This document shows positions 16,599 to 25,584 of a stretch of 64,000 nt of DNA, one piece after another. Every line of letters starts with the position of its first letter. Position 1 is the first letter of the stretch. Both the position numbers and the translations under genes were made by a program. The stretch is from Leptospiraceae bacterium (GTDB taxonomy: Bacteria; Spirochaetota; Leptospiria; Leptospirales; Leptospiraceae): NCBI GenBank assembly GCA_024233865.1, contig JACKPA010000012.1, positions 140,608-204,607 on the forward strand, written 5' to 3'. The notes beneath the pieces were generated by a model, which worked only from the letters and a program-made list of their open reading frames with translations, was not told the DNA's origin and did not search any database.

Positions 16599-17645
16599 AT
16601 GAAAACACTAAAAACCAGAGGGCATATATTCTCAGATTCCAATCAACAATTGGAAGACTATAGGTTCATTTTTAAAAAAAATGACTTGCCCGCTTTCCAA
16701 GAGAAAATGAAAGAGATTGGACTTTATCCTTTCAAACCTACCCAAATTGAAATTCTTCAAATCAATTTAGGGAAAATGTGTAACCAAACTTGTAAACATT
16801 GTCATGTTGATGCCGGACCTGAAAGAAAAGAAATTATGACTCACAAAACAATGGAAGTTTGCTTAGAAATTTTAAAAAATCATGACATTGGAATTGTTGA
16901 CCTTACCGGTGGTGCTCCGGAGTTAAATCCAGATTTTAGATGGTTTGTGGAAGAAATCAAAAAGCTAAACCGCCATATAATTGTTAGGTGCAATTTAACA
17001 ATTCTGCTTGCCGGAGAAAAATTCCAAAGTTTACCGGAGTTTTATGCTCTACACAAAGTTGAAATTGTTTCCTCCCTGCCATTTTACACCACATTAAAAA
17101 CCGATAGCCAAAGGGGTGAAGGGGTTTTTGATAAGTCCATAATCGCTCTCAAAAAGCTCAACCAAATTGGATATGGAATAGAAGGTTCAGGCTTGACATT
17201 AAACTTGGTTTATAATCCTTCTGGAGCTTTTTTACCAGGTAACCAACAGTCCTTAGAAGCAGATTTTAAAAGAAATCTACAAAACAAATATGGGATCGTT
17301 TTTAATAACCTGTTCACTATAACCAATATGCCAATTAGTAGGTTTTTGGACTATTTGCATACAAGTGGGAATTATGAAGACTATATGGAAAAGTTAGTTA
17401 CTTCTTTTAATCCTAGTGCTGCCCAGAACGTAATGTGTAGGAACATGATTTCCGTTAGTTGGGATGGATTTTTATACGACTGCGATTTCAACCAGATGCT
17501 AGATTTAAAAATTGCTTCCGAGTCCAACCATATTATTGATTTTAATATGGAAATCCTTAAAAACCGAGAAATCGTTTTAAACCAACATTGTTACGGATGT
17601 ACGGCTGGTGGAGGTTCCAGCTGCGGAGGTGCCATTACAAAATAG
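16599..17645 (+). CDS. arsS: Arsenosugar biosynthesis radical SAM protein ArsS
   Basis: A 348-aa radical SAM enzyme with the 4Fe-4S motif CNQTCKHC (CxxxCxxC) at about residues 60-67, preceded by LQINLGKM. The SAM-binding region VDLTGGAPELNP follows. A C-terminal cysteine-rich segment CYGCTAGGGSSCGG is characteristic of the rSAM/SeCys-type family that includes ArsS. All positions are Cys codons here; no in-frame TGA is present. ArsS acts on dimethylarsenic compounds made by ArsM to give 5'-deoxy-5'-dimethylarsinoyl-adenosine. The gene follows the peroxidase-like gene by 10 nt with GGGAG before its ATG. No arsM or arsR lies in the window. Confidence 0.88.
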   Translation: MKTLKTRGHIFSDSNQQLEDYRFIFKKNDLPAFQEKMKEIGLYPFKPTQIEILQINLGKMCNQTCKHCHVDAGPERKEIMTHKTMEVCLEILKNHDIGIVDLTGGAPELNPDFRWFVEEIKKLNRHIIVRCNLTILLAGEKFQSLPEFYALHKVEIVSSLPFYTTLKTDSQRGEGVFDKSIIALKKLNQIGYGIEGSGLTLNLVYNPSGAFLPGNQQSLEADFKRNLQNKYGIVFNNLFTITNMPISRFLDYLHTSGNYEDYMEKLVTSFNPSAAQNVMCRNMISVSWDGFLYDCDFNQMLDLKIASESNHIIDFNMEILKNREIVLNQHCYGCTAGGGSSCGGAITK

Positions 17646-17655
17646 TGCGGGGAAA

Positions 17656-18777
17656 TTAGCTTTTTTTCAAAGTAAAGTAGAATGTACTACCCATTTCGTT
17701 TTCGCTTTCTACCCAAATATGACCACCGTTTTTCTCTACAAACTCTTTACATAAAATAAGCCCAAGTCCCGTTCCTCTCTCATCATCTGTTCCTCTTGTT
17801 GAAAAGCCCTCTTCAATTTTGAAAAGCTTGCCTAAATTTTCTTGTGTTATTCCTATGCCCGTGTCTCTAACATAAAATAGGATTTCATCTTTTTCATAGG
17901 ATTTACAACCTATGGCTATGGAACCGCCCTTTGGCGTAAATTTTATAGCATTAGACAGAAGGTTTCTAAATACGGTTTGAATCATTTCCCTATCTGCTAT
18001 TGCTTGGTGATTATCCGGGCATAGTATTTCATTTTGAATTGTAATCTGTTTTGCATCTGCTAAAGTGAATTTATGAAAAGTTGTAACATCATTGATGAGA
18101 GCTTTTATATCAAACGATGTTGGATTGAATGGAATTTTGTTTGTTTGTGATCTAGACCACGTTAAAAGGTTTTGTAACAAATTCAAGGTATGCTTGGAGC
18201 TATCGTAGATCATTCCAATAAATCGTTTATTTTCTTCCAGACTAAAAGTTTCCCCACTGTTTAGGAGCAATTCGGAAACACTAATCAGGGCATTAAAAGG
18301 ATTTTTGAGATCATGGGCAATAATGGAAAAAAATTTATCCTTTGTTGCATTGAGTGACTCGAGTTGTTCCATTTGGTTTTGAATAATTTCTTGAGAGCGT
18401 TTGAACTTTAGATGCGTATTCACTCGTTGAAGCAGTTCTATAGGATTGAAAGGCTTCACAACATAGTCAACACCTCCATATTCAAATCCTTTGATTACGT
18501 CTTCGGTTTGGGAACGAGCTGTCAAAAAAATAATTGGTACATTTAGTGTTTTCGGGTTTTCTTTTAATTTTTTACATACTTCGTACCCGTCCATTCCAGG
18601 CATGGAAATGTCCAATAAAATCAGGTCTATTTTTGCTTCGGATACGATTTTTAGAGCTTGTTTGCCATTGAGAGCAGCATAAGACTCAATGTTATTTTCA
18701 TTCAGAATATTTCCAACTATTTGTAGGTTTTCGGGAATATCATCAACAATAAGTACTGTAAAACTATCTTGCTCCAT
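17656..18777 (-). CDS. Response-regulator/histidine-kinase hybrid (REC-HisKA-HATPase)
   Basis: A 373-aa soluble protein. Residues ~8-122 are a receiver domain with the phospho-acceptor Asp in LILLDISMPGMDG and the conserved VVKPFNP. Residues ~145-210 are a HisKA dimerisation domain with the phospho-His in FFSIIAHDLKNPF. The C-terminal HATPase_c has an N-box NLLSNAIKFTPKGG, DTGIGI and GTGLGLILCKEF. With the receiver first, it is likely a relay member that receives phosphate from the upstream hybrid kinase, 12 bp away. No DNA-binding domain. AAGG precedes the ATG. Confidence 0.92.
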   Translation of the reverse strand: MEQDSFTVLIVDDIPENLQIVGNILNENNIESYAALNGKQALKIVSEAKIDLILLDISMPGMDGYEVCKKLKENPKTLNVPIIFLTARSQTEDVIKGFEYGGVDYVVKPFNPIELLQRVNTHLKFKRSQEIIQNQMEQLESLNATKDKFFSIIAHDLKNPFNALISVSELLLNSGETFSLEENKRFIGMIYDSSKHTLNLLQNLLTWSRSQTNKIPFNPTSFDIKALINDVTTFHKFTLADAKQITIQNEILCPDNHQAIADREMIQTVFRNLLSNAIKFTPKGGSIAIGCKSYEKDEILFYVRDTGIGITQENLGKLFKIEEGFSTRGTDDERGTGLGLILCKEFVEKNGGHIWVESENEMGSTFYFTLKKS

Positions 18778-18789
18778 TTGCTTACCTTT

Positions 18790-21126
18790 TTATTCGGATA
18801 ATACTTCAATAATAACAGGAAATTCTTTTAATAGATTCACAATTTTTCGAATATCATAATTTTTGGAAGCAGTCTTTAATTGCTGTGAATAATCAGTCAG
18901 TGGCGCGATTTTATATTTTCGTGCAATATCTCCTACCTCACTGGCAAATCCTCTAATTTCCGGCATGGAGATAAACGTTTCAACTTGTTTATGAGCAGGG
19001 AGTAAGGTTTTCAGCCTTTCTACGGATTCCCAAAGAATTTCTTTTGAAATGTTTGTTTTGAATTGATTCAAATTATTCAAAAGACTATTATGTTCCGCTT
19101 TATTTTGTGATTTTAAGCTATAAGGCAGATGCTTCATCAAAATATTTATCAAGTCTTTTTTGGAAACCGGTTTTTGCATAATTGTATCAAAGCATTGGGG
19201 CATTATTTCTATTTTGGAAGACACCGTCTGAGCTATAATTGGTATGGATTTATATTTTGGATTTTCTTTTAATTTTTTTGCTGCTTCGTCTCCATTCATT
19301 TGGGGCATATAGATGTCCATAATGATTAAATCAAGTTGATGCTGTTCAAACATTTCCAAAGCTTCGATTCCATTTGATGCCTCTAAGATTTCCAAATTGT
19401 ATTTATGCAGATAAGCTTTGAATATGTTACGATTGCTTTGAATATCATCAACTATGAGAATTGTAGCATTTTCAAATTCGATTTCATTATAAGAAAGTGA
19501 TATATCTTCTTTTGTCTCTGTCTGTTGTACGGAAATGTTTTTAAAGTGGACCGTAAATTCAGAACCGTTCCCCAAAGTGCTTTTCACCTCAATACTACCA
19601 TTCAAGGCTTCAGCCAATCTTTTGCTAATGGATAAACCAAGACCTGTTCCACCATATTTTTTGATATTTTGACTTTCTCTCTGGCGAAACGGCTCGAATA
19701 TAAGTGCAATTTCTTTGTCTTCTATGCCGATTCCACTATCCTTTACACAAACATCAAAGTTAATTCTACCTGATTCCGGTTCCAATTGCCAATGTTCTAT
19801 GGATACTTTGACATAACCTCTATCCGTAAATTTAATGGCATTGCCAATTAGGTTAAACAAAATTTGGCGTAACCTGGCTTCATCAATCAAAACACATTCG
19901 GGAAAATCGTGAGGTATTTCAATAGGGAATTCAATACTTTTTTGATTGGCATTCATAAAGAAAACTTGTTTGATTTCTGTGAGTAGAGACTTGATATTTG
20001 TTGCAGACTCTCTTATTTGTAAACGCCCTGCTTCTATTTTGGAAAGATCAAGAATATCGTTTATCAAATTTAGTAAATTTTTTCCGCTATTGAGTATTCC
20101 TTCGAAATAGTCAGTATATTCAGGTTTATGAGATAGTTTATCTTTTAGAATTTCAGAAAAACCAAGAATAACGTTCATGGGAGTTCGGATTTCGTGGGAT
20201 ATATTGGCAATAAATTCCGACTTAACCAAGTTGGCTCTTTCTGCTTCTTCTTTGGCTGTAACGAGCTCTTGTTCTATTTGCTTGCGACCACTAATATTAC
20301 GATTGAATATGGCAATCCCGTCATCCATTGGTACGACTTGATGATAATACCAACCAACTGTTTGATTGGTAATAGCTGCCTGGAATTCTCCTTCTAATGG
20401 CATGCCGGTTTCACAAACTATTTTGTACTGTTCAAAAAAGCCTTGATTGTTTTCCATTGGGAATATTTCTAAGATGCTTTTTCCAATAGCTTCTTTTTGT
20501 GAGGACATTCCAATTTCTAAAACAGCATTGCCATTTAACTCCTCGATGATAAAGTCAATGATTTCATTGTTATCATTTTGCAGGTACTTTAAAAGGTAGA
20601 TTGCATCCAAGTTGGACTCAATGGCTGTTTTAAATCGTTTTTCACTCTCTTTTAGAGCTTGTTGTACTTTTTTTTGCTCGGTTATATTTATTTTAACCGC
20701 CAGAAAATGAGCGATTTCTCCGTTATTACTTATGATTGGTGATATGGTCGCACTTTCCCAAAATGTTGTACCATCCTCGCGTTTGTTTAGAAATTCACCC
20801 TGCCACGTTTTCCCTGATAAAATTGTTTCCCAAAGTTCTTTGTAGGTTTCTTTGGGAGTATGATTTGTTTTTAAGATTCGGTGATTTTTTCCTACTACTT
20901 CTTCCAATTGATATCCGGTTAATTTTGTGAATTGAGGATTTACATATTCTATATTTCCGTATTTATCAGTTATCGATATACTGACTGGACTTTGTACAAC
21001 CAAAGTAGAAAATTTTTGTAATTCTCGCTCCAGAAATGCTTGAGAACGCTTTAATTCTTTATTTTCAGCTTCGAGCTCTTCAATTTTATTGTGCAGCAAT
21101 TCTTCTATATTTTCTGAACTTGACAT
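18790..21126 (-). CDS. PAS-PAS hybrid histidine kinase with receiver and degenerate Hpt-like tail
   Basis: A 778-aa soluble hybrid kinase. Order: N-terminal coiled coil (residues 5-40), PAS1 (~40-155, VSISITDKYGNIEYVNPQFT), PAS2 (~160-285), HisKA with FIANISHEIRTPMNV, HATPase_c with NLIGNAIKFTDRG and GGTGLGLSISKR, a receiver with LIIMDIYMPQMNG, and a C-terminal helical tail of ~95 residues. The tail resembles the pseudo-Hpt modules of similar kinases but lacks the HxxKG phospho-histidine. There are no membrane helices, so it senses a cytoplasmic signal. It sits third in a five-gene minus-strand cluster. Confidence 0.93.
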   Translation of the reverse strand: MSSSENIEELLHNKIEELEAENKELKRSQAFLERELQKFSTLVVQSPVSISITDKYGNIEYVNPQFTKLTGYQLEEVVGKNHRILKTNHTPKETYKELWETILSGKTWQGEFLNKREDGTTFWESATISPIISNNGEIAHFLAVKINITEQKKVQQALKESEKRFKTAIESNLDAIYLLKYLQNDNNEIIDFIIEELNGNAVLEIGMSSQKEAIGKSILEIFPMENNQGFFEQYKIVCETGMPLEGEFQAAITNQTVGWYYHQVVPMDDGIAIFNRNISGRKQIEQELVTAKEEAERANLVKSEFIANISHEIRTPMNVILGFSEILKDKLSHKPEYTDYFEGILNSGKNLLNLINDILDLSKIEAGRLQIRESATNIKSLLTEIKQVFFMNANQKSIEFPIEIPHDFPECVLIDEARLRQILFNLIGNAIKFTDRGYVKVSIEHWQLEPESGRINFDVCVKDSGIGIEDKEIALIFEPFRQRESQNIKKYGGTGLGLSISKRLAEALNGSIEVKSTLGNGSEFTVHFKNISVQQTETKEDISLSYNEIEFENATILIVDDIQSNRNIFKAYLHKYNLEILEASNGIEALEMFEQHQLDLIIMDIYMPQMNGDEAAKKLKENPKYKSIPIIAQTVSSKIEIMPQCFDTIMQKPVSKKDLINILMKHLPYSLKSQNKAEHNSLLNNLNQFKTNISKEILWESVERLKTLLPAHKQVETFISMPEIRGFASEVGDIARKYKIAPLTDYSQQLKTASKNYDIRKIVNLLKEFPVIIEVLSE

Positions 21127-21144
21127 AAACGCTATAAACCAGTG

Positions 21145-21176
21145 TCATGGTGAGCTTGTCGAACCATGAATTTTTT
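21145..21176. repeat. Hairpin-forming intergenic repeat
   Basis: TCATGGT (21145-21151) and ACCATGA (21163-21169) form a 7-bp stem around GAGCTTGTCGA, followed by T6 at 21171-21176. The unit lies between two kinase genes transcribed on the other strand. Its GAGCTTGTCGAACCATGA core resembles small dispersed intergenic repeats seen in other genomes; only one copy is seen here. Confidence 0.45.
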
Positions 21177-21193
21177 AGTTAAACTTATAGTTA

Positions 21194-22354
21194 CTATTTT
21201 TTTGATTTCTTTAAAGTAAAGTAGAATTTGCTACCTTTACCGATAGTACTTTTTACACGAATTTTTCCTTTGTTTTTTGCCACAAATTCTTTACATAGTA
21301 TCAGTCCGAGTCCAGTACCTTTTTCATTTTCTGTTCCCAGTGTGGAATGGGTTTTTTCTATCTTGAACAGATTGCTTTGCCTTTCCGGTGAAATGCCAAC
21401 ACCCGTATCACTGACGCTAAGGAGGATTTTGTCATTTTCTTTCTGTTTGCAAAAGATGGTAACCACTCCACCTTTGGGCGTAAATTTAATCGCATTGGAA
21501 ATTAAATTTCTAAGTACTGTTTGGATCATATCTTTGTCCGCAAACACTTTTAAGTCTTCTGATTTGATCCTTATTTTAAGCTCAATTTGTTTGGAAATTG
21601 CAGAGGTGGTTTGATAAAGCATGGTAACATCTTTGATTAGCCACTGTATATCAAAATCAATAGGAGTGTATGCAATCTTTTTAGATTGCAGCTTGGACCA
21701 AAGTAAAAGGTTTTCCAATAATACGTATGTTTGTTTACTGCTATTGTATAGAATATTTGCCCAATATTTTATTTTTTCCGGACTAAGTTCAGAATGGTTG
21801 TCTATTAAAAAACTCGAAATATTTACCAAAGAAGTGAACGGGCTTTTGAGATCATGAGAGATAATGGAAAAAAATTTATCCTTGGTTGCATTTAATTTTT
21901 TTAAACGCTTTGCCAAAGCTCTATATTTTTCTTTGCTTTCCTTTAATAATTTTTCTGTTTGATAACGATCTTCTATATCATGAATTATGGAACATAAAAC
22001 TTCTTTTTTACCTACAACCATTTTGGCGCTATATACTTCTACATGGCGAATATTTCCATTGGAAAGTCGATGCCTAAAAAAGAAATGGTTTCGTTTTTCA
22101 TTTTTTGCATTTTGCATTTCTGCGAGTATTTCATTAGGTGTTAAAATATTGATTTGATTTATATTCAATTTTGTTATTTGATCTATGGAATAACCATAGT
22201 ATTTGCAAGCTGCTTGGTTGGCATCAACAATGAATCCGCTTTCCGGATCAATCAAAAGCATAACTGAAAAATTATCATAAAAAAGTGTTTTGTACCTTTG
22301 TTCGCTTTCATCAAGTTGTTGAGCAATTTTTAGTTCGTTGTTTTGGATTTTCAT
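21194..22354 (-). CDS. PAS histidine kinase
   Basis: A 386-aa soluble kinase: a short N-terminal helix, one PAS domain (residues ~18-135, DPESGFIVDANQAACKYYGY), a linking coiled coil, HisKA with FFSIISHDLKSPFTSL, and HATPase_c with NLISNAIKFTPKGG, DTGVGI and GTGLGLILCKEF. The module from the LNATKDKFFS linker onward is the same subtype found at 17656, 41998 and 43188, pointing to a lineage-specific expansion. It lies 67 bp before the hybrid kinase and 38 bp after the ankyrin gene on the same strand. Confidence 0.92.
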   Translation of the reverse strand: MKIQNNELKIAQQLDESEQRYKTLFYDNFSVMLLIDPESGFIVDANQAACKYYGYSIDQITKLNINQINILTPNEILAEMQNAKNEKRNHFFFRHRLSNGNIRHVEVYSAKMVVGKKEVLCSIIHDIEDRYQTEKLLKESKEKYRALAKRLKKLNATKDKFFSIISHDLKSPFTSLVNISSFLIDNHSELSPEKIKYWANILYNSSKQTYVLLENLLLWSKLQSKKIAYTPIDFDIQWLIKDVTMLYQTTSAISKQIELKIRIKSEDLKVFADKDMIQTVLRNLISNAIKFTPKGGVVTIFCKQKENDKILLSVSDTGVGISPERQSNLFKIEKTHSTLGTENEKGTGLGLILCKEFVAKNKGKIRVKSTIGKGSKFYFTLKKSKK

Positions 22355-22392
22355 TTGGATCGCAAAAGAAAATTATTTAGATTTATTAGATA

Positions 22393-23439
22393 TTAAACAA
22401 CAACTTCACTAAATAGTTGAATCGTTTCTTGTTTACCATTTTCTTTGGCTAAGATAAGAGCATTTTTTTCATCTTTATTTTTTAGGTAAGTTGTGGCACC
22501 TCTTGTTAAAAACAAGTTGGCAGCTTTTGTTTTGCCGTGTTTGGCAGCTAGCATCAATACAGTATTTCCATCTTTATCCCTTGAATTTATGTCAAACCCG
22601 AAGTCTAACAATTTTTCCAATTTGGAAATGTTGTCTTCTAGGATTGCCTGAAAAAATTGAGTAAATAGACCGGCAGATAAAACGCTAAGGGTGTGTCGAA
22701 ACTGGTATTTATCTGCTTCATCAAAAACACTATTTCCTTGGTTATTTCTAAGGGTGATGTCAGCACCTAAGGATAGCAAAATTTCAACCGATTCGGTGCT
22801 GTCATTGGAAACAGCAAATAGTAAAGCCGTATATCCATCCTGGTCTTTTTCGTTTATTGAACTGCCTTTTTTTACAAGAAGCCGAAGAGATTCAAAACAA
22901 TTATTTTCAGCCGCCAGCATAAGAGGAGTTTTGCCTTCTACGTCTTTTGTGTCTAGCTTGGCACCATGTTCCAACAGTAATTCAATGGTTTCAATATCTT
23001 TTGATTCTATGGCAGCATGAATAGGGTAGTTTCCATCACCACTTCTCGTATTTACATCAACTTTTTGCTTTAAAATGTGCTCTATAATACAGATATCATT
23101 GGACAAAATAGCACGATGCAAAACCGTAAAGTTATCTTTATCCCTTTGGGTTAAGTCTACATTTTTTTGAGTTAATAAATAAACAATTTCTTTGTCTTTT
23201 TTTAGAATAGCTCCAAAAATAGGTGTATTTCCACTATTGTTGGGAAAATTAGGGTCAGAACCGTTTTCTATAAGCTTTCCCACTATTTCAATACTTGACT
23301 CTTTGCAAGCCCAATAGAGGGGAGTTATACCATACCTGTCTCGGTAATTTAAATCTACATCTTCTCTTGAAAGAATAGCTATAACTTTATCAATGTCATT
23401 TGCACGAATGGATTGTATAAGTACCTCTTCTTCTTTCAT
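22393..23439 (-). CDS. Cytoplasmic ankyrin-repeat protein
   Basis: A 348-aa protein made almost entirely of ankyrin repeats. I count about ten units with the pattern G-TPL-A----I---L---GA. Clear ones are YGITPLYWACKESSIEIVGK, SGNTPIFGAILKKDKEIVYL and EGKTPLMLAAENNCFESLRL. There is no signal peptide. It acts as a protein-interaction scaffold. It lies between a lytic transglycosylase gene (9 bp upstream) and the kinases (38 bp downstream), so it is likely cotranscribed and may connect them; that link is inference. Confidence 0.9.
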   Translation of the reverse strand: MKEEEVLIQSIRANDIDKVIAILSREDVDLNYRDRYGITPLYWACKESSIEIVGKLIENGSDPNFPNNSGNTPIFGAILKKDKEIVYLLTQKNVDLTQRDKDNFTVLHRAILSNDICIIEHILKQKVDVNTRSGDGNYPIHAAIESKDIETIELLLEHGAKLDTKDVEGKTPLMLAAENNCFESLRLLVKKGSSINEKDQDGYTALLFAVSNDSTESVEILLSLGADITLRNNQGNSVFDEADKYQFRHTLSVLSAGLFTQFFQAILEDNISKLEKLLDFGFDINSRDKDGNTVLMLAAKHGKTKAANLFLTRGATTYLKNKDEKNALILAKENGKQETIQLFSEVVV

Positions 23440-23448
23440 AAAGCGACC

Positions 23449-24120
23449 CTAGAGTTCTTTGAATTCGTTGTAATATTGATTTACTTTTTTTACATAATTT
23501 TGGGTTTCTTCATAAGGGGGTATTCCGTTATGCTTGCGAACTGCTCCCGGACCAGCATTGTAGGCAGCTAAAGCGTGATCCCGATTTTTGAAAATACGCA
23601 TCATATCTTTTAGAAAATTTGTGCCACCTTTGATGTTTTGAGCCGGATCATAAGGATTGGAAACACCAAGTAGCTTAGCTGTTTGGGGCATTAGCTGCAT
23701 CAAGCCCATTGCTCCGGCTTTTGACAAAGCTTTGGTTTTAAAGTTTGATTCTGCCTTAATTACTGCTTTTACAAGGTCTGGGTCTAAGCCTTTTGCCTTT
23801 GCTTCCGTATCAATTAATTTATTGATGGAATCCCAATTGTTCTTTTTTGATTTGGGTTGATTATGGTTTTTTTCTGACTTGGTTGTTTCTTCCACAACCG
23901 GTTTCTGAATTTCATTCACTTTGTTTGCTTCATTTACCGGATGTGACTGATTGGTTTGACCCGTCTTAAGAGCGTTTTCCAATTCTTTCGAAAAGGACGG
24001 ATTTGGTTCTTTGTTTTGAATCAGAGCAGAAGGATTTTGCTCCAATAAATTAACTTTAGAAGAGATTTCTCTAATTCTCTCCATGGTGTTGATAAATGAT
24101 TCCAGATTTTCTATCTTCAT
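23449..24120 (-). CDS. Lytic transglycosylase (SLT domain)
   Basis: A 223-aa protein. The first ~100 residues are low-complexity and polar. The C-terminal ~115 residues are a soluble-lytic-transglycosylase domain with catalytic Glu in VIKAESNF, the GAMGLMQLMPQTAKLLG motif, and HALAAYNAGPGAVRKH. It cleaves peptidoglycan with 1,6-anhydro-muramyl formation. No classical signal peptide is visible at the N-terminus (MKIENLESFINTMERI). It may use a non-Sec route, such as the flagellar rod/hook export used by FlgJ-like and other flagellar SLT proteins. First gene of the minus-strand cluster. Confidence 0.88.
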   Translation of the reverse strand: MKIENLESFINTMERIREISSKVNLLEQNPSALIQNKEPNPSFSKELENALKTGQTNQSHPVNEANKVNEIQKPVVEETTKSEKNHNQPKSKKNNWDSINKLIDTEAKAKGLDPDLVKAVIKAESNFKTKALSKAGAMGLMQLMPQTAKLLGVSNPYDPAQNIKGGTNFLKDMMRIFKNRDHALAAYNAGPGAVRKHNGIPPYEETQNYVKKVNQYYNEFKEL

Positions 24121-24250
24121 AGTTTATAATTCGGTAGTTTTTATTATGTACATCAGAAATTTTTTGCGTAAAAAAGCCAAGGAAATTCTTGCATTTTTTT
24201 TGGGGTTTATGATCAAAAAAAATAAACGAGCTTTTTGGGGATTTCTTTTC

Positions 24251-24278
24251 TTGACATAGGGTAAAATTCTTTTATACC
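24251..24278 (+). promoter_or_regulatory. Predicted sigma-70-type promoter
   Basis: TTGACA (24251-24256) and TATACC (24273-24278) with 16-bp spacing, located 38 bp before the ATG of the PD-(D/E)XK-like gene at 24316. TGGAGG at 24305-24310 is its Shine-Dalgarno. Confidence 0.5.
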
Positions 24279-24315
24279 ATTTGTATATGCTAACCACTGA
24301 ACAATGGAGGTTCGT

Positions 24316-24957
24316 ATGGCTTTTAGTAATTATAAAACCGTAGATGCTGTGCTTAAAGAGTTTCAAATTACCTATACCGAATCAAATTTTGTTATAGAAA
24401 CAGACTTTTCTATTTCGGACTATTTTCGAGAAGATTTGGAATTTATCAGAGAAGAAGGAGCACCCGAATGTTCGGAATATGCTATTTGTGAAAACTTGAT
24501 TTACCCACTATTAAAAGAAGTTTGGAAAAAATACTATAGTAAGTTTATGTTATGGAGCCACAAGTCACTCAATTATGATGAAAAATTATCAGGTTTTCCG
24601 GAGTATATTCTATCTAAACGTTCTCTGCTAGGAAAAATAGTCTTTGATCAGCCTTATTTTATGTTGGTAGAAGCAAAGCAAGATAATTTTGAAGTAGGGT
24701 GGGCACAATGTTTAGTTGAAATGTTTGCTGCCCAGAAATTAAATGAAAATCCGGATCAGGAGATATTTGGGATTACTTCCAATGGCTCTGTTTGGCAATT
24801 TGGAAAGTTAAAAGGTAGTCTTTTTACTAAAAATAAGAAATATTACTTACTAGATGATCTGAACAAGCTTTTGGGAGCGATTAATTATATATTTTTTCAG
24901 TGTGAAGTATTACTAGGTGGGGAAGAGAGGAGTGAACCTGAAAATGCTATGTGCTAG
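24316..24957 (+). CDS. PD-(D/E)XK nuclease-like protein, family copy 2
   Basis: A 213-aa paralog of the 10664 protein: MAFSNYKTVDAVLKEF, then SEYAICENLIYPLL, SGFPEYILS, LVEAKQDNFEVGWAQ, CLVEMFAAQKLNENP, and FGITSNGSVWQFGKL. The position equivalent to catalytic Asp is Glu here (FPEYI instead of IPDFL); the ExK is kept (EAK). It might be active with Glu or impaired. The start at 24316 is set by TGGAGG 5 nt upstream; the frame also reaches 24304. It is first in a plus-strand run of accessory genes. Confidence 0.75.
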   Translation: MAFSNYKTVDAVLKEFQITYTESNFVIETDFSISDYFREDLEFIREEGAPECSEYAICENLIYPLLKEVWKKYYSKFMLWSHKSLNYDEKLSGFPEYILSKRSLLGKIVFDQPYFMLVEAKQDNFEVGWAQCLVEMFAAQKLNENPDQEIFGITSNGSVWQFGKLKGSLFTKNKKYYLLDDLNKLLGAINYIFFQCEVLLGGEERSEPENAMC

Positions 24958-24973
24958 AATATTTAGGAGAATA

Positions 24974-25477
24974 ATGAAATTTATATTGATACCTGTATTA
25001 TTGTTTTTATCATGTATAGGCATAGGATTTAAGGAGACCACGCCAGAACAACAACTTTTTCAAGCTACATCAGATGGTAATATAAAAAAAGCGAAACAAC
25101 TTATATCAGAAGGAGCAAATATAAATGAGAGTCGAGCATTAATAGTTGCTTCATACAGAGGAAGAACAGAACTTGTCAACTTATTAATCAGTTATGGAGC
25201 AGATGTAAATGTTAAATCTGATGTTTATGAGACTACGCCACTGTTTGCTGCGTCAGAACATGGTGGTAGAACAGATATTATGAAAATATTAATCCAAGCT
25301 GGAGCTGACCCAAATTTCAAAGATCAATATGGACGAACACCTCTGTATTTTGCTTATAGGAGGAAAAATGCTGAAGAAATTAGAATATTAAAACAAGCAG
25401 GTGCTAAAGAGCTTAATCTGAAGCAAACAAGAGATCAATGTAAATATTGTATTGGTTGCATGTGTCCTGTTGAATAA
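24974..25477 (+). CDS. Ankyrin-repeat lipoprotein
   Basis: A 167-aa protein with signal MKFILIPVLLFLSC, whose LFLSC forms a lipobox (Cys14), so it is probably an exported lipoprotein. About four ankyrin repeats follow (EQQLFQATSDGNIKKAKQLI, then ALIVASYRGRTELVNLLISY, TTPLFAASEHGGRTDIMKIL, and RTPLYFAYRRKNAEEIRILK). A C-terminal tail contains CKYCIGCMC, a possible metal or redox site. AGGAGA 5 nt before ATG 24974 fixes the start. Periplasmic or surface binding partner unknown. Confidence 0.82.
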   Translation: MKFILIPVLLFLSCIGIGFKETTPEQQLFQATSDGNIKKAKQLISEGANINESRALIVASYRGRTELVNLLISYGADVNVKSDVYETTPLFAASEHGGRTDIMKILIQAGADPNFKDQYGRTPLYFAYRRKNAEEIRILKQAGAKELNLKQTRDQCKYCIGCMCPVE

Positions 25478-25584
25478 TTATCTCCGAACATAGTCGAATT
25501 GAATTTTAATGTTAAAAATCAATTGTGTTATGATGTATTGAAAAGGAGTAACAAGAAAATGCTTAATCTAGCAATCAAAAAATC

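Noticed and set aside
17587..17630. Selenocysteine in the ArsS C-terminal motif
   Set aside because: All positions in the CYGCTAGGG..C segment use TGT/TGC codons; no in-frame TGA exists.
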